Of a stretch of 64,000 bases of DNA, positions 9,265-22,500 are shown piece after piece (position 1 is the stretch's first letter; the number at the start of each line of letters is the position of its first letter). Below the pieces are notes generated by a model that saw nothing but the letters and a program-made list of their open reading frames with translations, had not been told where the DNA came from and did no database searches. Made by a program: the position numbers and the translations under genes. This DNA comes from Caenorhabditis elegans (Eukaryota; Nematoda; Chromadorea; Rhabditida; Rhabditidae), in the NCBI RefSeq assembly GCF_000002985.6, contig NC_003284.9, positions 15,748,001-15,812,000 of the forward strand, read 5' to 3'.

Positions 9265-12200
9265 TGTATCTGAACAAATTCAAGACTATAATATTAGAAT
9301 AGATAATTGTAGAAGTGGCAAGAAAATGATCTTTCAAAAAATATTAAAGAAGTGGAGAAAAAAAAAGAAAAAACTTATGAATTAGAATGAAATTAAGTGG
9401 TGAAGCATCCAGTTTAAATATCCAAGCGATTTCTTATCAAAATGGGCGGGACTACCTGGCCATCGTTTATCAAAACGCCTACCTTCTTGGATCATCCTAG
9501 CATCTACTTTGCTTCTTATTTTCTCTGTCCGGCAAGGTTTTGGAAAAAAAAGTACCATATCCTACAAAAAACTGGCCAGCGATTATGTTTTTTTTTCGAA
9601 CCGCCTACGTCTGATTTATACGATATAAGGATCTACTTTGCTTTTCATTTTATTTTTCCGCCAAACTTTTGAAAGAGCTTATCTAATATCCTACAAAAAG
9701 CTGGTCAGCGACTATGTTTTTTTGCAAACTGCCTATATCTGATTTATACGATATAATTATTCACACACTCGTTATAGAAGAACAAAATTAAGAACCGCGG
9801 TGACTGATATAACCTGATGTGGATTCATTTGTTATATTATGGACATAAAATATTTTGGAACATATGAGACGTCGGAAACATGAAGACAATAAAGAAACAA
9901 AATTTAAAGCGAGTTTTAAAAAAGATTCGCAGAAATTCAAAATAATTGAGAGAAAAAGAACATATGGCTGGATGACACGTGACAAAAAAGTAGAAAAAAT
10001 TGGTGAAACAAGAGGACTTCACAATATCATTTTAGAGTTTTGCCATAGCGATTCCAAATATTTCGCCGAGTGCCTCGAATACTGATAATGATAAACAACA
10101 AAGTCGTCAAATGAGTGCTTGTCGAATCCTTCGTTATGGATGAGACCAAGTCCGACGCAATTCGACAAAACGCCTGTAAGAAAACTAGCTAAAAAAAATA
10201 AACAAGAAAACTAGCGATAAAAAATTTCAAATATCATTTGGAGAAACTTGTTCAGAATAGATTGCTTTAAAAAATTTTTAACAGCGAGCCAATTTTTGCA
10301 GAATTTTGGCAACTTTGAATGTTCTTGAAAAATTCTATTTCTTTGAAAAAGTCAATTTTTTTCAAGTTTATCTTTCCAAAATATTTTAAAGTCTTCCAGT
10401 GTGTCTTTTCAGATTTAAACCTATTAAACTATCAAAAAAATCCACTTTGAAACAAATTTTACGGACTGTTTACAGGCCAAAATTAACAAGCTTCGAAGTG
10501 CTTCACTGTATCTAAATTTTAAGCCGTAATCTATTTAAAATATTTTTCAATAAGTTTTATTCAACAGTTTGGCTATTTTTTTGACATTTTGATGCTTGCT
10601 GATTTAACCACAAACCACAATGACCACAACAGTATTACAAAATATAATTGTTTGCAAGTTGAATCTGATATTTTGCAACATCCTGGCTTTCCTGTTAATA
10701 TAAACAAGGTTTTCTTATCAATGGAAACTCGCTTTGAATTTTAGTTCCGTATGCAAAGCTTGAGAAAGATTCTGGGAATACATGATGAAATTATAAATTT
10801 CGAAAAAACTAGCTTCTGGGTTTCTTTTTTCTTCCTTGTTTATTTTTAAAAGCGTTAAATTTTGCTAAGTGGCACTGTCTGTGAGATATTCCAAATTATG
10901 AAATCGTTCGAAGACCTACTTTTGTCTAATTTTTTTAAAATTTTTGCTGGCTGATTATTAAATCTGGTAAGTACAACTTTAACAGAACAATCATTAATCT
11001 CAACATTATGTGGCTTAATTTTACCTTGATGTTTTAACTGTGAAGACCGTGTTTGCCACTTTTAGAATATTTTTATGTTTCTAACACCAAAAAGTTATTT
11101 TCATACTAAAATTTTAGGTCACAGCATAACATCTGTGCGGCAATCCGTTCGGCAACGAAACAAAACTGTTTTGTTCAGTATAGTAAAATATTTGATTGTT
11201 TTGAGAATAAAACGTATTTTTATTTAAAAATTCAAAAAAGATCTCAAATTGTGACCGAAAGTTGCCGGTCGCCATTCTTTTGGCACATTAATTTTTTATT
11301 CAAGAAGTTAATTCAACAGATCATCTAGGACTATCATACAGGCGCCAAAACGCCTGCCGCCTTATGGCTAACTCCGCGTACACTGTGGGCCGCGCCTCCC
11401 AGATAGTGCCCGACAACCCGAGAAATGTCGGCCGCTGTAAAAAGCACCTTTGGCAATATGCGGTGTGAACCAAGAGAACCAAGCCGTTGACTTTTCGTCA
11501 GAAATGAGGCAAAAAGTCGGCCTAAAACGAGCAGGTGTGAGGCAAAAAATGTTTAAATTTTTTAACAGCAAAATGCAGTCCAAATTATATACTTTTTTGT
11601 GTTTTTTTTACTTTTACTTACTTACTGTTTTTTATTTCTCTGACTTCGCCGTTTTAACTTTTTCAGGTTCAGATTTTTTAAGTGTAACTTAACAATTTGA
11701 AAGTCAAAAGCAAAATATTACTTGTCCGGTAGTGTCTACGTGATTGTTCAAATCAACATAATATGCTCACAAATGACAGTTCACCTTTGAAGATTTACAA
11801 ACTACATAAAACATTTACACAGGAAATACACTCTCCTTAGATCAAATATTTTTATGACGAAATAGCTGACACTTTGTTTTGGAGTCTGATGTGCGTCTTT
11901 TTCGTACATGATTTTCTCGTATTATGCCTGCTAAAACGATCTTTCACTAATAAATGGACTGGCAATGTGATGCGTTGCCGTAGACAGCAATCAGTGATGG
12001 ATTAAATGGAAACAAAAACGCAAAAACGCAAAAACCGGAATTTTAAATTTTTGAACTGAATTTGACTGTACTCAGAATTTTTTTTTCTTCATTCAAATAT
12101 CTTTTTCTGTCAATTTCTATTTTGAAATATATTATACTTTCAAATTTAAACCTTTCCAGAGTAAACAGAAAATTATCAAAACTTATAGGAGGGTCCAAAA

Positions 12201-12746
12201 AAAATCACATTTTTTGAGTTTAAACTTATATCTCTATCAACTTGGAAAACTTCAAAATTCAAAATAAGTTATAAATTTTTTGAAGTGTTGCAAATCGCAT
12301 TAGAAATTAAGGTAGGTCTAGCATGTCTGAAAGTTTTGCTGTGTTAGACGCAAAATCGCCCACATTTAAAGACCCAATATCACCAAGTGTTGGGTACGTA
12401 ATTTATATCATGACTTTATTGAAAAAAAACCACGGAATGAACTACTATCACTGAAAAAGAATACAGTTTTAGATTGTAACTAAGTTTAGCTTTTTTCAAA
12501 ATTTTTAACAACTACAAAAAACTTTGAGAATTTTTTGAGAATTCGTATTGCGAAAACTAGTCCTCATTTTATCGAAAAAAAAAGCCTGAGATTTCATAAA
12601 TTATATTTCGCTTTTTATTGATGTTCTCCTATTTTTTACACGACGTTACTGAACATGTTATCATTAGCCTATTCCATAAAAAATCGTCTAAAGATATTAA
12701 GATTACAATCATCTTAATTGCCTTATCACATCCATAGTTCATCTGT
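9265..12746. other. Intergenic region without a recognised gene
   Basis: AT-rich. Contains a degenerate direct duplication at about 9450-9770, with repeated TCCTACAAAAA-CTGG and CTGATTTATACGATATAA. It also has a GC-rich block at 11340-11460 that resembles a fragment of a foldback repeat. The short ORFs here lack splice or family support. Confidence 0.6.
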
Positions 12747-15435
12747 TCAACTTATCAGCTTTTCACTTTTTAGAAACTTTTTAAACTTTAACAAACCCAT
12801 AAAAACATCATCTAGGTGAACCATTGGTACTTTGCAGACATTTTCCACTAATAACTTCGCCCCATCTTTGGAGAGAACAAATGAAGAGCCCTAAAAGTTT
12901 TAAAGTAATTTATTGCAGGTTCATGCTTTGGTTGTCTTTTTATACCTGAACAAATAGCGGATAACACAAATTGGGGTACATTTCCGAAGGCACATGCCAC
13001 GTCAACCATGGCAAAAAGATGCGTGGATATCCACGAGATACTTTTCCCAGCATTACAGGACCTTTTTTCATGTGTAGAACCTGCAATAAAATTTATGGGA
13101 AACGAATTAGTGGAACTTCCTTATCAAGGAATTTTGCCACCGGTTCTATGCCATTATTTTTTTTCTTATCATACATTATTTTTTGGCGGTGATCTTTTTG
13201 CTTTAGTCCACGTCTACTTTTAGACCAATGTTTCAATTACATGCTAACCTGTTCCAGTGCTGTTGCGTTGACAATTGTATCGTCGTTGGTGACAACGATT
13301 TGGTCAACGGATGGTAGTTGATCTATGACAAAGCCGTAGATGGCCATCATTTTCCATGATAGATTGTGATAGGAGTCCTCGAAATCAAACTGCAGAATAT
13401 CTAAACACGTTTGGATGTCGATGACATTATTATATGAATGTTGACGACATACCTCGATATTTGTTTGCCTCAATTTTAAGGGTGTCATTCTTAGAAGTCG
13501 CGCAGACGAATACAACAGGAACCAAGGTTTCAACCTGGAAATGTTTACTTGAAGTCAGTTAAAACAATTAAAAGCTTCATTAAATATGATCAAACATCTG
13601 AACATATACCAAAAGCGCATAATTTCCCGTTATTATGTATATTGGACAATTTCGGATTTAACGTTATACCGACTACAGTTAATAGACTTAGAATATTTGT
13701 TCCCTGTAGAAACTGGGGGTTTCCTTTTGCGGAACGCTGGTTTTGAAAAGGATCTTTTTTATTTCACGTACAGTACATAAGAGATAAGCTTATTCTCAAA
13801 GTTTGAAACTGCAATTATGTCGCTTGAAAAATGAATTGAAAAAGTGTGAAGTTTGAGTCTTAATATTTTTCATCTGAAAATTTAGTAGTACTGAATTCAG
13901 TGCATTTACTATGGATAACAGTGGATTTTTCTATTTTGCACCACCACGCATATTGAAAGGCGAAAACGTTGCTTTGGTGGTCGAGTGGTGAGAGCGTTTG
14001 CCTCATGTCAGTTATCGCACAATTCTTTTATTTTTTTTAATTGCACCGTATAGTTAGAACACTCCCTAGTGACATCACTTCTAGTGACGTCACCGGACTG
14101 TTGTAATCAACATATTTGGGCTTAACTTGCTGGCCCTTGAGCCCGGGTTTGAATGTCTGGAAATCAAGGCAGGGGTAAAATTAGAACTTAAAATTTTTAT
14201 AGCGGTAGCTGTCCGAAAATGTATGATTTTTTTTAATCTCTGGAGACTATTTAGTGAAGTCATCAAGACCTTTTGAAAATTGGAAACCTCAACAATTAAC
14301 GTATAGACAGTGTTGCATTTTGTCTGTCTACTTGAAAAAAAGTGAATTTTTGAATAACGGCCGATTTTGGAAATTTTCGGCAATCGGCAATATCTGAAAT
14401 TGCCCAAATTGTCGAAATTGCCAGAATTGCCGATTGCCGGACATTTTCGGCAATGTTGAAACCTAATTATATTTCAGAAATTGAACAAATTTCACCTTGT
14501 TTTTTAGCATTCGATTAGTCATTTGTCAAAAGAAAACGGTCAATCCTTGTTAGAGAATTGAAAAGTTGTGAGCTTTAAAAAAAAGTTCATGAGAATGCTT
14601 GTTTAGGCTCCTAGATCTACAAAAAATATCAAATTTATATTTACGGCAGTTCTGATTTTCGGCAATCGGCAACTTCCGACAAATGCCGGTTTTCAAATTT
14701 TTCGGCAATCAGGAATTCCGGCAATCGCCGGTTTTCAAAACTTTTGGCAATCGGGAATTTCGGCAGTTGCTAAAATTGCCGAAATTGCCGATTGACAAAA
14801 TATAGCCGCGTTGCCTTTTTAAACTAGATATAACTTTTGTTGGCGTAGTGAAATCTCATCAAAAACTTTCAATCCTAGAACACTTAGGAACCATTTTTGA
14901 AACATCAAGTGAACGGTATTTTTTAGTTATTTTCGATTTAGCGTTTTCTAAGATCTAAAAATATGTAATACCAGATCAGGTTAATTTTCTTGGGATCATC
15001 GTCTATATCACTTTTTTCTCTAAATTTCTAAAATGTCATCATGTTTCGGCCTGGCTAACGCTGATAAAACACAAACCAGAATTTTAACACACACTGCTTC
15101 ATATATCATACTACACACAGTCTCAAAGAATACCCGCTTTATAAATACATATATGCATTTATCAGGTATACATGTTGCTATAATAGATTGTTTTTCAATC
15201 AAAAAATGATTGAAAGCATCTTGTTAATATTTTTTGTTTGATTGAACAAATGTTACCTGTTGTTTCCACGTCCTCCTGATAAAATTTCTGTAGTCCAGCG
15301 ATCCAGGTCCAGATCTTATAACCAGTATCCGCTTTGGGTACTCTGGCAGGTCGGGTCTAATAAGAACATCGGGTATCTTGTCAAGCTTGCAGTTTTCAGG
15401 ATCCGCTTCTCGATTGGGAAAGAATTTGTTGACAC
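12747..15435 (-). CDS. GT31 beta-1,3-galactosyltransferase-like protein, 5' end not found
   Basis: Five exons join in frame: 15435-15257, 13534-13453, 13400-13249, 13080-12946 and 12890-12747 (about 230 aa). The translation has the GT31 motifs in order. These are KRILVIRSGPGSLDYRNFIR with RTWK, then VETLVPVVFVCATS, FDFEDSYHNLSWKM, the metal-site region VTNDDTIVN, RGYPRIFLPW with CYPLFVQGSSFVLSKDGA, and VHLDDVFMG. Such enzymes are Golgi type II membrane proteins adding galactose or GlcNAc to glycans. The N-terminal anchor exon is not visible upstream within several kb. After VFMG the reading runs 15 codons to TGA, or an intron may start there. A gene with an unseen first exon and a recent pseudogene are both possible. 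No disabling mutation is seen in the exons listed. Confidence 0.8.
14340..14830. repeat. CGGCAATTGCCG-type dispersed repeat in an intron
   Basis: Many imperfect copies of CGGCAATCGGCAA and ATTGCCGAAATT in both orientations, in the large GT31 intron. The same word family recurs near 15775, 17045, 17280, 18665-18830, 19265 and 38925-39300. Confidence 0.75.
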
Positions 15436-16329
15436 CTGAATGTTTTCATTGATGTTCGGTGTACGTATGATATGAAAAGCGTAAAAAATCTTTAAGGCAT
15501 TGCAAAATAAATAGTTTCATATTAAATAAAAATAAATAAAAATATTAAATAACATATATGAAACTTTACAAGAAAAGAACTAAAGTGTGGCACAGTAGAG
15601 AATTAGTAAAATGTTAAAAAGTTTCTATATCAGTTTAAAAAAATGATGATCACTCAGTTTTCATTTATCATATTGGAAGTGCACCGACTTGAAATAAATT
15701 TTGAAATTTTTGCAATTTACCAAAATAATGACAGAAAGGATTGAGAAATTGACAGCAACGTTTCAAATCAGGGGTGCGCGGCAATTGCCGTTCGGCAATC
15801 GAATTTTTGGCAATTGCCTAAACATGCAATTTTCTGAACAATTTTCCTTGTCAAGCTGAAAATGAAAAAAAAAATTATGACCAGACTGTTGGGATTTGTC
15901 AAAAAAGATCCCAGAGGCAAGAATGATTCGAAATAATTTAACACGTTGCACATTGTACAAGACAACCATCGACAACACCTTTGATGGTTTTATGGTGGGG
16001 GGACGATGTGTCGACTTAAAGAATACCTCCACTATATGGCTAATGATTCAAATATGTTGATTTTTGAGAAGTGTTAGGAATGCAGGTGACTTGATAGTGT
16101 TCGGATACAAGAGACAAAGAGATGTCCCTTGATTGTTCGCAGAAAGCGATTTTTAAGGGTTTGACTACAATATTTGTAGATTTATGTTTCAACTGATGAA
16201 TGTGAAAAACTTGAGTATATATTCGATTAAATTAAAAAAAAAAACAACACTTTTCACTAAAATCCCAAAAATGCCAAACATTTTTGGCATTCGCCAATCT
16301 TTCGATCAACGTTTTTTAAAACTTAGTAC

Positions 16330-16745
16330 ATATATCGTATTTCCTCTATTAGTTAGGCACCTCCATTAGTTTTGCATCCAAAATCACTAATCAAAAATTA
16401 GTTTTGTACTCTCTATTAGTTTTGCACCTCTAATAGTTTTGCACCCCTTCATTTGTTCCCTGTTTTTAGGAATTCAAAATTTGCATTATAAAGTCGTTCT
16501 AAAAATTAGGAAAACTCTTACAGACTTGGTATAACAAGTCAAAATTGGCAAGATATCAGTACAATTCGGACAATTTTTGCGTATCAGTCGTAAAATTGGT
16601 CCATTTTGGTTCATAAGTTGTCATTGAAATTGATGATATTATGCCATAACTTAATGGCAAACATGAGAAAAAACCTGTTCGAAAATTAGTTTTGCACCTC
16701 CATTAGTTTTGCATGCCTTATTAATAGAGGAAATACGGTAATATA
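16330..16745. repeat. Foldback with TAGTTTTGCACCTC words
   Basis: Ends are CGTATTTCCTCTATTAG and TAATAGAGGAAATACGGTA, inverted to one another. Inside, near each end, TTAGTTTTGCACCTCCATTA is repeated several times. Confidence 0.75.
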
Positions 16746-17372
16746 ATAATATAATAATTAATATAATAGAAGAACATTTGGAAAATTCGGTATCAGTGTA
16801 AAAAATTTCTCATTTTTTGACTTTCTATAAAGCTATGTTTGAGTTTACAAAAATTGGTTGCGCGTTCCTTTTCAAGATTTTATTATATTTTTATTACTAT
16901 TAATTTTATTTTTGCAAACTCCTACGTAACTTAATGTCGTTTGAAAACAAAATTCAAATTAGCCATTTTCGTCAGTTCGAAAAGCAAAAAATAAACTCAA
17001 ACTCCGTGTTTACGGATTTCCCCGTTTTTTTAAAATATACCTACGGCAACTGCAAAAGTTACCAAACTCTAAAACTCCGGCAACCGACAACTTTTTGGCA
17101 ATGGAAAGCCAAGTGCCGAACTTTTGAGTTCAAACTTATATTTTTGACCGTTTTGGATGAAATTAAAGCCGTTTTTTGTATACAGTGAACTGGCAACATT
17201 TTCAGGCTATCTGAATGCGTGTTACTGAGCCAAAAATGTTTGACATTAATATCGGCCGGTCGAAGTTGCCAAACGCTAAACCTTTCGGCAACCGGCAACT
17301 AGGTTGCTAGTTGCCGCACAGCTCTGATCTGAACTACAGCTTTCAAAGTTTCCATGTTGACGATACTCATTT

Positions 17373-17765
17373 AAAGGTGGAGTAGCGCCAAAACGTCTGA
17401 ATATCATAATAAAACACTCCAAAAATTTTTAGGTTTTTCATAATTTCATGGCAGTTTTGGCAAATTGTCAAAATTTAAAAAAAAAGAGTTTTTGAGGAAA
17501 TCTAAAGCAATGTCGCATGTTCCGACCCCTACAATGTTTCAATACAAATAATTAACACAAAATTACTGTATGAACATGTAGGAAAAAAAAATTTTTTTTG
17601 GTCGACTTCAAAAAATTATGAGTGGCAAAAACTGAATAATTGTCACTATTTGACAGTAAATAAAAAAATTTTCAAAGAAAATTTGAAAAGTTTTATTATG
17701 ATATCCGGTCATTTTGACACAATAGGAGTTTTGAACACTTCCCCCAATGGCGCTACTCCACCTTT
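17373..17765. repeat. AAAGGTGG foldback element
   Basis: Same family as the copies in the warthog introns; both ends present (AAAGGTGGAGTAGCGCC and GGCGCTACTCCACCTTT), with no SINE inside. Confidence 0.82.
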
Positions 17766-18966
17766 GAAATTACAACAGTTATTCCGTAGTTTTTAAATAA
17801 TGTTTTTGGAATTATTTGCATGCTGCAATAAATAATGAAAAACGTTAAACATTTTGAATTATTCTGGTTGAAATTTAAACATTACTCAGTTTTTTTTCCG
17901 TTACATATTTTGAAAAATATTGCCATTAACTTTATTCTAACATTTTGTTCACACCAACTATAATCACTTACATGTCTGAAAATCGGGATCCCTTGGCTCT
18001 GTGGATAATAAATCACTTTGTGTATAGCATAAAACCCGGAGAGGCAGGAGACATGATTCAAGGTAATTGGCAAACTGCAAAATTATCGATTTTTCCAAGA
18101 TTGAAATTAATGGGACAGAAAGTAGACTTTATCTGATTCTTTTTTAATTGTCTCAAACGTTTGATTTTTAAAAAGTGCAAACAAGCTGGATATAACTCAC
18201 AAGAAGGTATGGTATTACCCATGAAAAACAGAGGATGAAAAGCTTGATAGGCGAAATTAGAAACAGTTCTTTGTGCAGTATTGACTGCACACAGTACCTG
18301 ACGACGATTCGAAGCGGCCGCATGCCTCGCCTCGCCGGCCCAATGGTGTCTTATGTAGATACGGATCTTTTTAGGGATACGATCTTCATTTGATTCAACG
18401 TCCCCACCTAAGGCCCGTCCCTTTTTCTTTTCTTGCCTCTAACCTCTTTTATAATTCGAAATTCTTCTAGGTATGTGGTCTAGGCACTACATTCGTCAGA
18501 GAGAGAGACAAGTGAGTGAACTTTCAGAACGATCCAGAGCGGAGATATTGCTTTCAGGAGAAGGAAGACGACAGGCAACTTGCATATTTCCTGAAGGAAA
18601 AGGGGGAAAGCTTAGAATTTCTTTCGTGAGTGTGAAAAACTGCTATTGAAGGAGTCGGAATCAGGGGTGCGCGGCCATCGGAAATTTCTGGCAATCGGAA
18701 ATTTCGGCAATTGCCAGTAGTGGAAAATTTCGGCAATCGACAATTCCGGCAAAATTCCGGCAATTGCTGGTTTTAAAATTTCCGGCAATCGGCGATTTCG
18801 GCAATTTTGGCACATTTTCGGCAATTTTCAAACCTAATTATATTTTGGAAATTGAAAAAAATACCACTTTATTTTTGAGTATTCGGTTAGTCATTTTTCA
18901 AAAGAAAATAATTAATTCTTAAAGGATTAAATCATTTTGAGCTTGAGAATAGAAAACTGTTTTTTA

Positions 18967-19206
18967 TAGGGCTCCGATGAGGTCGGCGCAACGGTGCCTC
19001 CGCCGGCCTCAGCGGTCACCGCGCCGGCTTCACGACGTCACCCACGCCGCATGTATAATGAGGCGCGGACCTCCGAACGTGTCGGCCACTTCCAAACAAC
19101 AGCCTCTTCGCACTTCATTTCACACACGCGGCGTCGGCGTGAGGCCGGCCGACGTGAGTCCGGCGTAAGGCCCGCATTTCGCGCCTCACTTAGCTGGGAG
19201 TCCTAG
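18967..19206. repeat. GC-rich foldback with TAGGGCTYCCAT ends
   Basis: Starts TAGGGCTCCGATGAGG and ends GGGAGTCCTA. The interior (CGCCGGC, GTCGGCCACTTCC) is far more GC-rich than its surroundings. Relatives at 20570-20856, 22911-23112 and 53833-54160. Confidence 0.72.
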
Positions 19207-19520
19207 CTTTTTGAAATGCATGTTCAGGCTTTTAAAGCTACAAAAAGTATCAAATATATATTTCCGGTAATTTCTGCAATTGCCGGTTTTGTGAATTTTC
19301 GGCAATTTCGGTAGTTTTCGGCAGCCCCTCAATACTGTTAGGAATTTGAGAGCTATGCAACAATACATTTTCTCGCCAACTCGGTTGCCGCAGGCTCTCC
19401 GTTTTTACTCTATCAAAAAAATAAAAATAAGTACTTAACAAGTCAATCTTTTACTTTTTTCAAAAATTCACACTAAAAATTCATTTCATATCATTCAAGC
19501 AACTCAATTTAATTATTTTT

Positions 19521-22500
19521 TCATTCCTCTTTCTTGACGGCATACGTTTCTCCGATGGAAATCACATCAATCTCTGGTTTGACTTTGTCGTAAAGTCTTG
19601 GGAATGCTCCGTCGCAGTGATATCTAAGACGCACTTGATTGTAAAGAGTCATGTCGAACATCTCATTAAATTCTTCCTCGCTCATGAAAATATCTGCATA
19701 AAGGAAGGAGTAACCACCGACGTCGCGGGTGAATCTGAAATATAGATTTTGTTAAGTGAGAACTAAGTGTGAATTTTGAACGTTACTACAGCCAATTTTT
19801 ACTTTTTGATTTAATGATAAAAAATCTTTACATTGAAATTTGAAAAAAAAAATTCTGAGTACTGAAATTACCAATAAGATCAATTTAAGATCAATACTAT
19901 TATAAAATCTCACTTTTCCATAGCTCTCATCGCATGAGTTGGGTTGTATGGCTCACGACGTTCCACTTGTCCAGGGGTACCATAGACACCAAGATCATTG
20001 AACATTGAATAATTTGTTCCAGGTACCAAGCGAGATTTTGGTGGCGCTCTGAATCATAGGTTAACTTAAGTTAAGTTAGTTCGGTATTTATCTTTGAAAA
20101 TCTAGGTCACCTCAACTGTCCTTGTGGGGCACCTCCCTTGTGATCGTAAATTCTACATGGGTACACCAGTAGTGGGTACGTATCAAACAACTTTACAGCA
20201 GTGTCAACTTGCTCTTTCAATGTGTCCAATGGCATTACAATATCTTGGAAGACCTGCTTCGCGAACGTCATTTCTCTGACGGCTTGTGTGGTGGTAAATT
20301 TCAAGAATGCCGGCTTTGGTGGGCAAAGCCAGCCAAGGAAAGCACGGAACACGGGGTGATTTCCGAATGGAATCATGCTCTCGACAACCCAAAAAATGGC
20401 ACGGTTGTGGCGCAGTAAGTAGGATTCGAGTGGAATGTATTCTTCACCTCCTTTCTTCAAGAATGTTTCAACGTGTTTGTAGAACCACGGTTTGTAAAAC
20501 CAGCAGACGTCGTTGACCTAAAAGATGATACTGAATAAGTGAAATCAGAGTTTTACTGAAACAGCACACTAGGGCTTCCATGTGAGAGCGGTCTTCGCCG
20601 TCGCCGATCGTCGCGCTATGCATACTGGAGTGAATTCCGATGTTTGCTTAGGGATGATTTACGGCTGCACACCGTAGTTTTGCAACGCTATTTTGCGCAA
20701 CGTGGTGCGAAAAGTGGTTATTTGGAAGCGGCCGACACATTCTGAGTTCCGCGCCGCACTGTATAAGCGGATACGTTGCGGCGTGAGGCTCTTTGAGATG
20801 ACTCACCAGCCGGCTAACTAGTAAGGCGCCGCACCGTCGCCGAGATGGAAGCCCTAGTACACAGCAAGAATCAAATTTAATGGAAATTTAAGGCAAATTT
20901 AAGTAAAGGACCGTAAGGGTACTTACCTTTGCATTGCTCTTGCTATCCACGTCTGCAAAATTTCCAACCATGATCACAGCTTCATTCTTGTCATAAATGG
21001 TCACTTCCAAATAATCAGCAACTTTCGTGTTTTTGTCAGTTGCTCCAGAGAGTTCCATGATTTTTTTGCAGTACTCATCTTGTGAGTGGCACTGGAATTT
21101 ATAGTATTTGAATCAAAAAATATGTGTCTATCGCCTACCGGGATATATTCCATATGAACATAAGGTTTAACTTTCACAATTCTTAAAGTGAGACCAACCA
21201 AGAAACCAAGTGTTCCATGAGACCACGGGAGGCAGTAAAACAAATCAGAATGCTCGTTTGAATCAGTTACAGTAATCACATTCCCGTCGGCTGTGACCAC
21301 TTCGTAACTGACGATTGCTTCTTGGTAGAGACCAACTTTATGAGAATATGTTGTCATCCCAACTCCAAAAGCAAGACCTCCGAGCGTGGCATCTCCAATC
21401 TCTAATGTTACAGCAAGGGTGTAGCCTCTGGAAAATTATGTGATACAGGTTTTGAAGGTATTTAGAGTTGTTCCTATAGGAAAGAATTTGAAGAAAAATA
21501 ATGTATGTCTTTGAAACAAATATCACGCCACTTATTACTGATTCTGAAAATGATCCCAACTACAGTTTTCATCATTTTCCACTTCGTGCCCGCTGCACTC
21601 GAAATAAAAAAACTGCGTGGCGTGAACGCAGAAAACCCGATATTTAGGTCCCGCCTTTTTCTCGTCTACTCACGGGGAAAAGGCAAAATTCGGGACCCCA
21701 ACCAATATCGGGCCGCCGACATCTCACGGATTCCGCGCCCGCAATGTTTAACTCGCAGCGGGCGTGACGAGCTGTCTCCGCCCATGGCGAGTTAAACGCA
21801 GTGGCGCGCGGAACTCGTCAGATGTCGGCGGCCTGATATTGGTTGGGTCCCGAATTTTGCCTTTTCCCCGTGAGTAGACGAGAAAAAGGCGGGGCCCAAA
21901 TATTGGGTTTTCTGCGTTCACGCCACGAAGTTTTTTTTTTATTTTGAGTGTAATTTATTGAACTAAAAAGTTATTTTACGTTTATAACTAAGAAAATAAA
22001 AAAAGTTTCGCAGTCAGCAGGATTCGAACCTACGCGGGCAGAGCCCAATTGATTTCTAGTCAATCTCCTTAACCACTCGGACATGACGGCACACGATAAT
22101 ATCATTTTGTTTACGATCAGACGAAACAAACTATTGCAAATAAAAAACTTTCCGGAAAAAGCCATGTTTCACATGAATACACGAGTTTCCTCTTTTAGGG
22201 ATGATTTTCCTAACACGTCAATGCCTTATAGATTAGCTTCGAGCTTTTGGGTTTGCATTGTAATTTTAAAATTTACACAGTAATTGTTGAGTATCCTTTT
22301 CTTATCTTTTTCAGAGTCAAAGATTTTTTTCGGTAATTTATTATCAGTAGTCAGTGATTTTTTGTTGCTTCCACGTATTTTATGTTAACTTTATCATATT
22401 TTCAACAACGATCAAACAAAGGTACACAGAACTATCTATGATAAGAAACATGGTACCATTTACACTTACTTTGGAATCAAAAATTTGCAAATTTCACGGA

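Larger units (their letters stand above)
15436..19520. other. Repeat-rich intergenic region
   Basis: No convincing gene. Holds foldbacks at 16330-16745, 17373-17765 and 18967-19206, CGGCAAT repeats, and a short GC-rich block at 18290-18370. A small exon-like piece (18004-17970 minus, before GTAAGT) has no partner. Confidence 0.6.

Noticed and set aside
9855-10085. 76-aa ORF, and the 61-aa ORF on the other strand
   Set aside because: AT-rich region, no splice or leader context and no recognisable motif.
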